From Apostichopus californicus (Eukaryota; Echinodermata; Holothuroidea; Aspidochirotida; Stichopodidae): DNA of 33,235 nt. The notes under the pieces are model-generated. The model saw nothing but the letters and a program-made list of their open reading frames with translations. It did no database searches and had not been told where the DNA came from. The translations under genes were made by a program, and so were the position numbers. The stretch is from NCBI GenBank assembly GCA_020650975.1, contig JAIPMN010013494.1, positions 1-33,235 of the forward strand, given 5' to 3'. Positions 1 through 11,400 of the stretch are shown here, one piece after another (the first letter of the stretch is position 1; each line of letters opens with the position of its first letter).

Positions 1-1476
1 AAACTGTCCCGTATACCTTTGTATAAAGGAATGAATAAGAAATGTGTAACCGTTCTACTATTAGCATAAAGTGCTATTTTGTAGCATAGGCGAGTTGGAA
101 GTTTTGGCACCAACTATACTCGATGTTTATAACCATAATTTGAATATTTTTCTAGACTAAAATGATTGATTAATTATGAGCACATAACGAAAGAACAATA
201 ATAAAAGATAATCAAATTACGTAATAATTAAGGATTTTTCTCGATTGATAAATTGCTTGTTCTCTCAACTCGTCATCACTGGTTTCTCTTTGGTCATGAA
301 TGTCTAAGGAAACAATTTATGGATTTGATTTTTGTGAAATGACATTGCCTACCTCCATCTCTTTCGCCTACAACGCCCCCCCNNCCTACACACGCACAAC
401 ATCGCAATCCCTATATACACCTATTTGACAGCTAATACGTAATTTCAGTATCAGGATGAACGAAGAAAGTATTACTAAGTGAGACGGCTTTTATGGAATA
501 TGAATAATATAGACTTATATGAAAAAAATGAGTCATAACCAGTTCTTCACCTGTATTTGGTCATGAAATCTTGCAAAATTACGTTATTATACTCTCAACT
601 TATTTATTAAAATAAAAATGAATTAATCTCCACCATTAATTATACACTCTAAACATGACATTATATCCTGTTTCCTTATTTTGTGCAAATGATGTTAGGT
701 ATATTATCCTTTTTCTATTCTTATGCTTGACGTGGATCAGATCTATTGCAATTCGAGTAAAGATTTTGAAAATAGTTTCCTGTATTCTATATGCTTCAAG
801 CAAATGTCAACATATAGAAGAGAAGTAGATCTTACCTTTCATAGATAACGTGATATGTGAATGAGAGCAAAACCTCAACAATATATGATTATAAAGTGGG
901 ACAATATATTATTGGGCACCGGCTCTCCGTAGGACAATTTAATATCCCTTGAAATCATTGCTCACTAATTGTGTTTCACATCTTCTTAATATATCACATT
1001 TAATTACATTTGAAAAGGAAATTAGTGCGTAATCACGACAATCATACCTCGCTTACGTTCTGAACTGACAGTGTTCCTTAACTCCTTGCCTACACTTGCA
1101 CCTCCATTTCCCTTAGTTAAATTTCTTGCTTGTCTTTTTGCAGTAAGGCATTTTAAGCAGACTTAAGTTTGGGCTGCCAAATATGCATCGGTTTCTTATC
1201 GAAATTTATACAACCATATTCGACACATTCTAACTGAAATTCGTCTTAATTTACATTAATCATTTGAAATCACCGTTGCGTCTATTTTATACCCATACCC
1301 ATTATCGAAACAATGACAGACTGTTTTCTGTAATAAATCTGGTTCCGCTACGAGATCCGATGTCACATAATATGGAAACAAATATTTTATTATTATCTTT
1401 TAAATCAACAATCCGTTCCTATGGATATATGTTGTAATGTATCAGACAACGTAAAGAAAGCTAAGCCTCTGCAGTG
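1..1476. other. Non-coding AT-rich flank
   Basis: No open frame of note, no FBG or TE motif seen. It contains the unresolved NN and a short C run near 376-386. Confidence 0.7.
383..384. other. Unresolved bases (NN)
   Basis: Two N inside a C-rich run; assembly could not resolve the homopolymer. Confidence 1.
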
Positions 1477-1902
1477 AACCAGTATCTAATACAGGGTACA
1501 TGGTATGTAAACTGTAGAGAAGATACTACAACCAATGTAGTGTAAAATTATAATCCCCTATAGTTAACCAGTATCTAAGACATGGTACATGGTAAGTACA
1601 CTATAGAAAAGATACCACAATCGATGTAGTGTAAAATTATAATCACCTATAATTAACCAGTATCTAAAACATGGTACATGGTATACTATAGAGAAGATAC
1701 CACAACCAATGTAGTGTAAAATTATAACCAGTAATTAACCAGTATCTAAGACATGTTACATGGTATGTAAACTAAAGAGAAGATACCACAGCCAGTGTAG
1801 TGTAAAATTATAATCACATATATATATAGTTAACCAGTATCTAAAACATGGTACATGGCATGTATACACAATAAAAGGTACCACAACCGATGTAGTGTAA
1901 AC
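1477..1902. repeat. Tandem repeat, five units of about 89 bp
   Basis: Each unit begins AACCAGTATCTAANACATGG (1477, 1566, 1655, 1737 and 1832; periods 89, 89, 82, 95) and includes GAAGATACCACAACCNATG and GTAGTGTAAAATTATAAT. Unit lengths differ by small indels. It ends 480 bp upstream of the gene 1 start codon. Confidence 0.9.
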
Positions 1903-1903
1903 T

Positions 1904-1911
1904 TGACGTCA
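1904..1911. promoter_or_regulatory. CRE-like palindrome upstream of gene 1
   Basis: TGACGTCA within TTGACGTCAA, directly after the last tandem repeat unit and 468 bp upstream of the ATG. It matches the CREB/ATF consensus; function is not shown. Confidence 0.3.
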
Positions 1912-2090
1912 AAAGCGACTACCACGACTACCATATTTAATATCACTTCGATTCATAGAGAATCGAATCAATAAGATGATTGGTTTATAATAGTTCAATG
2001 AAGATACCGTAGTATTTAATACAAGAAAGACTCATTAATCATAACATTTGTTATGATTTGAGCTTCAAGTTTTGTTCACGTCCATATCCG

Positions 2091-2140
2091 TGTCCAAGGT
2101 TTCAGACTTCCTTGTTCTGTTATCTACGGACGCTGTAAAG
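2091..2140 (+). promoter_or_regulatory. Conserved upstream block of gene 1
   Basis: TGTCCAAGG..., the 14-base identity GACTTCCTTGTTCT, then TCTACGGACGC match 18427-18478 upstream of gene 2. The distance to the ATG is similar (about 240-290 bp in gene 1, 200-250 bp in gene 2). A retained promoter element, or simply residual duplication homology. Confidence 0.5.
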
Positions 2141-2265
2141 TAGCAGTTCTCATGCAACGTCTTCCATATTATGTATGTAGGCTATTTATCACGAAATGAA
2201 ATGAACCAATAAATTTAGTGAATAATTTGTATTACCGAAGATGGAATCAATGTTTTACTGTACGT

Positions 2266-2271
2266 TATAAA
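2266..2271 (+). promoter_or_regulatory. Possible TATA box of gene 1
   Basis: TATAAA 108-113 bp upstream of the gene 1 ATG, which would give a transcript start near 2296 and a short 5' UTR. No equally good TATA is seen at the same place in gene 2, so support is weak. Confidence 0.35.
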
Positions 2272-2378
2272 TTCCCCCAGGCAGTATCTGTAGCTACCCG
2301 TTAGTATGTGAAAGTCATTGCCAACTTGTAATTCAGTCAACAGCAGGTCTCTGTAGAAGACGAGACACCATCATCAAG

Positions 2379-2459
2379 ATGTACTGTTATAAGTTTTATT
2401 CGTTACTTCGAGTTTCATTTTTCCTTTGGACAGACGGCTTCCTCGTTTTAAGTAGAACG
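2379..2459 (+). CDS. Gene 1 exon 1: signal peptide
   Basis: Starts with ATG and encodes 27 residues with a hydrophobic core (SFFLW ... FLVL), then donor gtaagt. It ends in phase 0. The start is chosen because the equivalent exon of gene 2 (18675-18752) begins at the same place and shares the FFLWT core and the LV before the donor. The exact cleavage site is not clear. The product is expected to enter the secretory pathway. Confidence 0.8.
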
Positions 2460-5400
2460 GTAAGTGTGTAAACTTTGATATATTCTTTAACGTTTCCATC
2501 ATGTTTCATTGAAAATGTTAGATACTAATTTTCATCAATACAGCGCAGTTTATTTTATTCTACTGTTAATACTTTTTACTTGCTAGTTGTCACTTCTTGT
2601 GATACTGAAATTAGCAATAAATTTAGAGAACGTTTAAATAATAACTATTCAAGAATAATATTCTCAAAAGGGTTTAACAATAATTCAATTAAAATAAAAC
2701 TTTTGTTTTAAATAGATGCTTCGTAAGAAACAAATACGGTGTGCAAATAACTGACATCTTCATTACCATAAAAACTCACAATCATTACCCCCTTAGTACA
2801 AAGCGTGTCAAGACACATTGACAGCTAATGAAATGATGTAAATTTAATTAAGTTTATTTAAATATTGCTAACAGCAAATTGCGTGTGCTGTAGCAGTTGG
2901 AACATATATGAAATATTTTACAATTTCGTGCACCGTTCAACTTGACTGAGCACAGACAATAATCTTATTTGATAGGATTTGGAACTTTTAAATCCAGAGT
3001 TTGTATTCCTTCTCCAGATTTAGTTTCCATATTTAAATGCAAAACTAATCTAAATGCAATTTATTTCCATTGTCAAAGTTAACAAAATGCTATTTTGTTT
3101 TTCGATTGAATCACAAAAATTAACTCGAACTGAGGGTTTTCATAACTTTCACTTATTCATAACTTTAAATTATTATTTTAATTTTATTTTAATACGAATG
3201 AAATTACAAAGTCACAATGGAGTTGTTTCCTCCCAGTTTTAACGATTGCTATGATTAGTACCGGGCTTTTGAAGTTTCAATATGTTAAAACAAAATATTC
3301 TGAAAGGTTGAAGCAACTTTTTCTTTGTAAAATAAAGTATAGGTAACGTTTAGGTACACATTAGCAAATAATATAAATGTGGAGAGTTTTTTTATTGAAG
3401 CTATAGATATATCAAGATACAGAACCGCACTCTGTCCAGATTCCCTGTTTCATGATTTAATTAATCAAAAACAATATCTCAATAGTTTAAAACACGTGTA
3501 ACTCTTTTCAAAGAAATATATCATCGCATCAAATGAGATTTGTCCGAAAAGCTCAAATTAAAAGCAGTTGATCTAGTTGAACGAATAGCCTTAAAACTTT
3601 CAAATCAGATATCAGATGTTTTCACATCGGAAAGGATCTTATATCTTTTCAAATAACCTTAAAACTTTGAAATCAGTGCTCATTCTTTGTTTGATGCAAA
3701 ATATATGATATATTCACATCATATATTACTTATATTGCCTAAGAACATATGTGTTTCTAACATTTAGCATTTTAAGGTAAACTATTAAAATTGGGGCAGC
3801 AAATAAAGATTCTTATAAACTATTGTCATATGCAATCATATATTATTCGAAACCCAACAATTATATTGAACTTTTCATTTTCTCAATATAAGAACCTCGA
3901 AGATCGAGAAAAGTTACCATTGGTATTGACACAATATAATGTTATATGCATTAAGGTGTAATTTGGAGCTATTTTGGTCATATTGAATAAACATTGAGAT
4001 TTCATTAAAGCAGATTATATATAATAAGTTAACACTAGGATATGATCGTACTTTTCAAGAAGTATTCGTCGTTGGAGAACAAAGTGATCCCTTGTAAAAC
4101 AAGTGCACTTCATTAAGCTCATTAATTTCTTTAATCAGAATCACGTTCAGTAGACGACACTGTACTTACTAAGGATATATTAATGTTTTAAAAAAAGTAT
4201 TGAAAGAGCCATTGTTTTGTTCCAGAGTTAATTGCTCGGTGGAAAAAAAATATGTTTAATGTTACTCCACACGCTGTAGTGTCAAATCAATTACAAATAT
4301 TCATATAGTCTTCAAATTATTATGGAATAAAGTTGAATTGAACTTTGCAGAAATAGTTATTTGTTAAAGCTTTTCATCGTTCTGCCCAGATCTATGTCAA
4401 TCTATCCACTTTAACTGCTTACACGCTATCTAAAACATATATTTGTTGGCAATTTAATGTTAGCCAGTAAAGAGCTGTGACATCTGCGTCATAAACAACG
4501 TCAATAATTTCGAATACCTTAAAAGAAAAATTGTTCCCCATACATTAAATATTTTGTCATTTTGCACGGTATCGGTCGACTAAACAATTTTTAGTTTCAA
4601 ACCTTGAATTTATGGAAAAAAATACCTGCAAATTGTATATCCAAATGAACCATTTACTTCCAAGGATTGTTCCATTTATTGACCATTACATGTCCAGGTA
4701 AAGTTTTTATAAATCATATGTGCATCATAGTAGTATTAAAGTATATCCTAGTGATAAACGAAAATCCCATTACAATTAGTAAACCAGGACGTTAACATAA
4801 AATTAGGGACGACGTGTGGAAAATACATCATCCAAAATTGCTATACATATTTTGCTTGATTTTAAAAAGAAAAAGATCTTCACTTTTGTAGTGAAACTTT
4901 CATAGATTGTGCTTACATACCAAATATTTTCCTAAATAACATCGTTGTATCTATATTTAATAGTTAGTACTGGAGTCAGTCTGTAATTCTCCTTCAAATA
5001 ACACAATAATTTTGTCTTCTTGCGTCGAGTAAGTTGTTGAACAAATTTACAGTTTATAGTAACTTTTAATATCATAAGTCTTAATGTGCAATTTCACTTA
5101 GAGAAGTGTGAAATGATAACTTTTTTTACAACTTTTCTTTTCTATTTTGTGCTGATCATTATAACTAACTTTTGAAACACTTCTTAAAAGTTATACTGTC
5201 CTTCAGGAGAAAAGGAAGGATGCAGCGTATATAATATAAGTTCTGTAAAATGTATTACCAGACAACTCAGCAATAAATAAAGAATCTTAAGAGTTTTCAA
5301 TTATAGTGTAATCGATTAACGTGTTTAAAGATACTGTGTACAATCGTACATCAAACCGAAATCCACCCCATTCTCAAATAATTATATTTACGGTAAACAA

Positions 5401-8400
5401 TATACAATATTTATAGTAGTTACATCCTGGTGAGTTTAAGCAAACTGATGTTAAATTATTAGAATAATTACTTTTCCACTATATTTGTTGATGGTGCTTG
5501 CTAGCTTTTATGATTAAGAAGAAGTAATTGACATATGGGACTGTAAATTGCCAAGATCCTTTGTTTCATAATGTCCAGATCAAAATATAGGCAAAATATC
5601 TTTCTACTGAATATATTTTTCCGTATTTGGTTCAAACGAAATGTTGCACCACGTTTAGAACTTAAATTGTTCTTTCTCGAAGAACTATAAATATCTTGGC
5701 AGATTTTTTTGTATCCGGCAACGTCTATACCTCTTTCTCCGAATTAATGTTGTCAAATTCTAAATCTCTAAATATATACTGAAAGATACGGTAACTCACC
5801 GATTAGAAAGGATTGCATTCAACTACAATTATAATATTCAGCTGCTTAAACAATATACCTAGCATACTTCAAACCGTCGTACATTATCATTTTTTTCTTG
5901 AGTCATAGATATCATTTTGATATCCATTTATCTAACTCAAACCAAAATGTGTACCAATTTATGTTGGCTGTCTAGTCTACTAAATGCTCTATACATAAAC
6001 AAGTACACACGTATAGCCAAGAACTTTAACTTTTATATGAACGTTTGGATACTGATCATATTTGTTTTACCAACACGGCAGAACTAATAATTAGACAGGT
6101 TGCTTCATGAAACCGAGTGTGTTATAGTAAACAGTTCGTATGAAACTACAATGAAGAATTGCAGCTTCAGCTTCATCAACTTTGCCAAACAGGAAGGGTC
6201 TGGTTTTTGGCATGTGTGCTTATTTAGATCCGTTAAATTATTATAACAGTGTAGAGGATATTTGTTTTTACAGGGAAGTTGAATCTTCGGATGCAAAGTG
6301 GATACACGGTTTAACATATGTTTGTGTAGTCTTGTTAATCAATTGTTAGACAATGGTACCGAAAATAACACACAGCACACCATTGCAACATATCTAGAAA
6401 TGAGCATATAACAGTATTCTAATTATATTGCACTGTTCAAAAAACAACTTAAGACTTAACTGTTTAATTAATTGTACATTTTAATTGGTATTATTTTTCT
6501 TGTAAATTTTAGCGCATTGATCATATGGAGTTTGCGCTTTATAAAAGTATGTATGTATGTATGTATGTATGTATGTATGTATGTATGTATGTGTACAGTA
6601 TTCGCCGCATATATATATAGTTGGCTTAATTTGAGTAAATATTGAGTATTTAAGGAAGTTGTAATCTGAGCTATATTTAATTGAAAAATTATAAATTAAC
6701 ACTCATTTCACTTCATTCTATCCCAATTCAAAGTAAACGCAATTTGACAAACCGGGGCGATAACATGCCATTTGTCCGAGTTCCTATCTGTTTTATGTTG
6801 AAGAATCATTCATTTCAATTTGATAAAACTGATCTATTTCAATTATTACAAGGGTTTATTTGCTCTTAAAATTACATGGCGTCCAATTCCTGAGGGGTGA
6901 TGCCGTTAGAAATATCGCTTGTATGGATTATAGTATTGTATTTTTGTTTGGTAGACTGCGGAAGCTGGGACAAGTGATGCCGCTAACAGTGAAGATGGGC
7001 CAAGTAAGTGATTTATGCCTAAACTCCTTACCATTGAAGCTTATTATAAGAACATGTACACTTTGTTTCATTCATTAATTTCCCATGCTTATTGTAGAAT
7101 TAGTGAAACCCATTACACTGACACCAATTTGTTAGCATAATGTTAAAGCATTAAATCATAGCTAGGAAAACGAAATGTTTGTATTAGGAGTTATATCTTA
7201 CTAAGATTCTTTAACCCTATGTTTGGTACATGTCTTTGAGAGAATAACAAATAGTTACAAAATACAGCCTTTGAACGTCAGAGCCTTGTTTTTCTCACTC
7301 CATTGTATATAAAAACTACTTATTTGGAATTGTTTCAGTCATGCAGAGCTCAGGTTGCTCATGCCAGTAGTGTAAATAGATAGGTTTTTTTTCAAAGTCA
7401 CCATCTTTATGTTTTAATTGCTTCTTGGAAGTAAGTCAACTAATATTGAAGACATTGATCCCTTTAGTTCGATATGTGGTATTATTATTTTCAATAAGTG
7501 TATGATAACAGTAAAATATGGTATTTACTCCCTCTTAAACAAGGCTCTTCAGCATTTTTCTTCTATCAACAATCGAGTTACCCGAGAGATTGCAAGGAAG
7601 TCAAGGAGCAATGTTCATCTCATAACTCTACCGGTGTCTTCGTGATCAAACCAGATGGCTATTCAGAACCTTTTGAGGTTTACTGTGATAGTACAGATAT
7701 ATCTGGTGGATGGACGGTAGGTGTATCTCTGCTTAGCACTGCTTCCATTCCATGTTAGACTCAATATGTCAACATTTATGTTTAATGTACAATGACCGGA
7801 GAACGGTGACCTCATACTTCATAACTATGTATCTATTTATGCGGGTGTGTATTGTCAATTAATGTCTCTTGAGTAGTACTCTGGAATTATAAACAGAAAT
7901 TGTAACCGTACATGGCTAAACCTTTTTTGTTTTGTTTCATAATACTTCTTTAGCCTATTCCTATGTAAACCTATTTTGTTTTGTTTCATAATACTCCTTT
8001 CGCAAATTCCTATGTTAAATCATCCTCTTGGTCCATCATGTTTTTAAACTTAGAGAAATATAGTCGAGAAAATGTCAATGTTACATATTCCTGTTTGGTC
8101 ACACTTATCTACTTTTACTGGTAAAACTTTATAATTTAAAAAGTTTACTTTCAATGTGATTGTAAACAGTTTCCAATCAATCCGTCTAATTATTCATCAG
8201 GTTATTCAACGACGTATTGACGGGTCCATCGACTTTGGTCGTGACTGGGATAGCTACAAGACTGGCTTCGGGTTTTTATCTCGGGAATTTTGGCTCGGTA
8301 ACGAGAAGCTATCTTTCTTGACCAATCAGAAGAAGTATCAACTGGTTATTGACATGACAGCATCAAATGGTTCCCTAATTCGTGTATCTTACGATCATTT

Positions 8401-11400
8401 TCGAATCAGTGACGCCTTCAGCTACTTCAAGTTAGTAAACCTCGGACAGTATTCTGGAGAGACCGGTGAGTATTATGTTATTTTTAAAGGTAGAAATCAA
8501 CTTAAGATGTAAATAGTTAGACAGATTGTTTAAAATGGCCAGTGTATTCCAATTAAGAATGTAAGTACTCTAGTAGTACCTGAGACAGCTTTTGCAAGCT
8601 CTTGGAAAAATATTTTCCGTAATTTAATGTTCAAGCTTGCACGACTATTGCTCATCAACATCTCCATAAAACTTATTTCAGTGTTTTCAATCACTTCACT
8701 GTATTCACACAGATGTTGTCACATTGTGTCCAACAAACATGGCGTATACAAACTGCAGTACCGCTTGTCAACGAACTTGTGAAGCTCCAGGGATATGTCA
8801 GGATGACGTCTGTACGGAAGTTGAAGCCTGTGTTTGTCGAGATGGATACTTTTTGCTGGGATCAGACTGTGTACCTCGTGAACAATGTGGATGTTACGAA
8901 TCAGAAGGGCAAACAATCATACCAGTAAGTCGTCTGAGAGTATTATCCCGAACGCCAAAGGTTTTTCTACATTTGCAGAGTCATATCATTAAAACTTCAA
9001 TAATTCCAGCGAGTTTTACTCAGTAGGTGACATTCATATATTAGTGGCGTGGCGCTTTCAATATACAACAATTGAATTGTTGTCTATTTTTTCCGAATTC
9101 AGTGTTGTGTTTACTTTTGAGAATGTTATTTTATGTTAAACTCTTTGAGTTTTTATTCATGATATCCAATGTTAGGATCTATCTGTCTATTGATCAATGA
9201 GAAACATGCAACATCCTACACAATAAGGTGATTTTAATTATGTCACGATGTGTTCCAATCAAAGCGTCCACATAAATTAATGATAGGGAGGGGCAGTGGT
9301 AATAAACTAGGTATTGCATAGTTTGTGCTAAATAACAGGCATTGACAAATCTTTGTGTACACATTTTGGTCTTCAGGAAGGCGAGTTCAATGTGAATCCT
9401 AGATGTACAAGAAAGGGTGTTTGTACCAACGGACAAATCAGCTGGGATGAAACTTACGCTTGTAGTCCTAATGCGGTTTGTGACGTTAGGAACGACATAA
9501 GACGATGTTATTGTACTGGAGGCTACAGAGGTGATGGTGAAGTATGCGAGAGACCTCCTAAAGATTGTCAGGAAATTTATGAGGATGGAACTAGTGACAA
9601 CGGTATTTACAGAATCGAACCAACCGGCTGGGACGGAGAGGCATTTGAGGTCTACTGTAACATGACTGACGGAGGAGGATGGACGGTAAGAGAAATAAAG
9701 CGTTATTGAATGCGACAATATCCCAGTGGTGTAAATGATATGATGTTATTTTTGCTGTTCAAGTCACTTCACGGTAACTACAAAAGTACATTCAAAGTTA
9801 CGGTTGTTGTAACATGTAATACCTCCGTAGATATTTGCAGTTCGTAAAATACATATAAACTACCGAAAAAGCGACTCATGTTAACTTGTGCTATGACAAT
9901 TGTACATATAGTTCTAATTATTTTAAGTGCTGACTGATGTTGTCAATTGATGAGGTCAATTATTGCGCACTTTAATTTGTAAAATCTTCTTACAGGTCTT
10001 CCAACGCCGTGTTGATGGCACTGAGGATTTCTTCCTAGGATGGAACAGCTACAAGCAAGGCTTTGGAAGTCTTGATCACGAGTTTTGGCTAGGAAATGAT
10101 AAACTGTATTACTTGACCAATCAAAAGAGATATGAAATCAGAATTGATCTTGTGAGTAAAGAAGGAGCTCCGTACTACGCAAAATTTGACTTTTTCAGGA
10201 TAAACGACGAAAGCGACAACTATCGATTATCCGGTGTTGGAACCTACAGTGGAACCGCAGGTTTGTCAACCTCGATTTTTTATTTCGTTATATTCAAGTC
10301 TGGTTCGTGTTGCAATATTTTATTAAAGACAAAACAAATGTTACACATTACACGCGTACATTTTCAATGAAGAATTATTTTATAGTGGCCCACACATAAG
10401 CCAGTCTGCAATTAACAGCTTAAAAAAATATAAAAAATAAGGATGGGACATGAAAATACATTCACAATAATCTATAGTACCCTAGGAGAAACCTAAACAG
10501 ACTGAGGTAGTTACCTCTACCCTATAGAGCCCAAGTTATCTAAATTGGTATCGTTATAAGCCTATACTACCTATACTAAGCTATATTTCTATAAGTTATG
10601 TAATACTTCTCGCACTTTTGTATCTCTACTTGTAGCTAACTGTGGTCACCAAATATTAACTAAATAGACAAAATATTGTTCAGATTATTTTAAAGCAAGT
10701 TTAGGTAACATAATGTCGCAATGATAGTCGTTAGTCTGACCGATTCTCCGATCTCATTGATGACATTTGCAAACCATGCGTCATATTCGATAAAATATAC
10801 AATCTGTTAACGACTTTATAATTCACTCTAGTTCCACCAAGAGCTCAAAATCATGTTTATCTGCCCTGTTCCTAGAATCCTTGCAAGAAATATTAAATCT
10901 CTTGATCTCTTCGTGTAGTTTCACTGTCAGTTACTGGTTCACCCAATGAGCTGTGCTCTACCTCATTGGATCATCCAGTTTAAAGTAAAAGAGCGAGCTA
11001 ACTTATATTTGTTCATGTTTTGCACGTTTGCAATTCACAGATAAATGATTAGGACGACCATCAACTTATTTTACAATCATCTGCATACAATAGTTGGGCT
11101 TAACATATAAAAAACACCATCTTAATCTTATTGATATGGGTTGGGAAGAGTGTGTGGTTAATAAATATTTTCTTTGGCAAGTAAATCTTCAGAATTGTGT
11201 CAACCTGCAAAGACGGTGATAAGTGATTAAAATAACCCTTGTTAGAAACAAGACTCTAAATGTTGGCTTAACAGTGCCAAACTCAACTCATAAAAACACC
11301 TTAGTCGTTTTCAAGAGAGCAAAAAAGGTTTAAAAAAAGTCTTTGATACCGACATTCCTTTCGATGAACCAGCAACAGATGAAAACAAATGAAAACAGTA

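Noticed and set aside
1477..1902. CRISPR array
   Set aside because: The units are contiguous diverged tandem copies without unique spacers, in a eukaryotic context.
6481..6702. Minus-strand open frame of 73 codons
   Set aside because: It runs through the (GTAT)n repeat (HTYI repeats); no real protein signal.
8466..8712. Search for a hidden C-terminal FBG exon between FBG1 and TIL
   Set aside because: No GDAL, KDRDND, WWY or SNLNG-like codons in any frame; read-through of the donor meets a stop after about 15 codons.
9194..9718. Minus-strand open frame of 174 codons
   Set aside because: It is antisense to gene 1 exon 6 and its introns, with no motif; a shadow of the coding exon.
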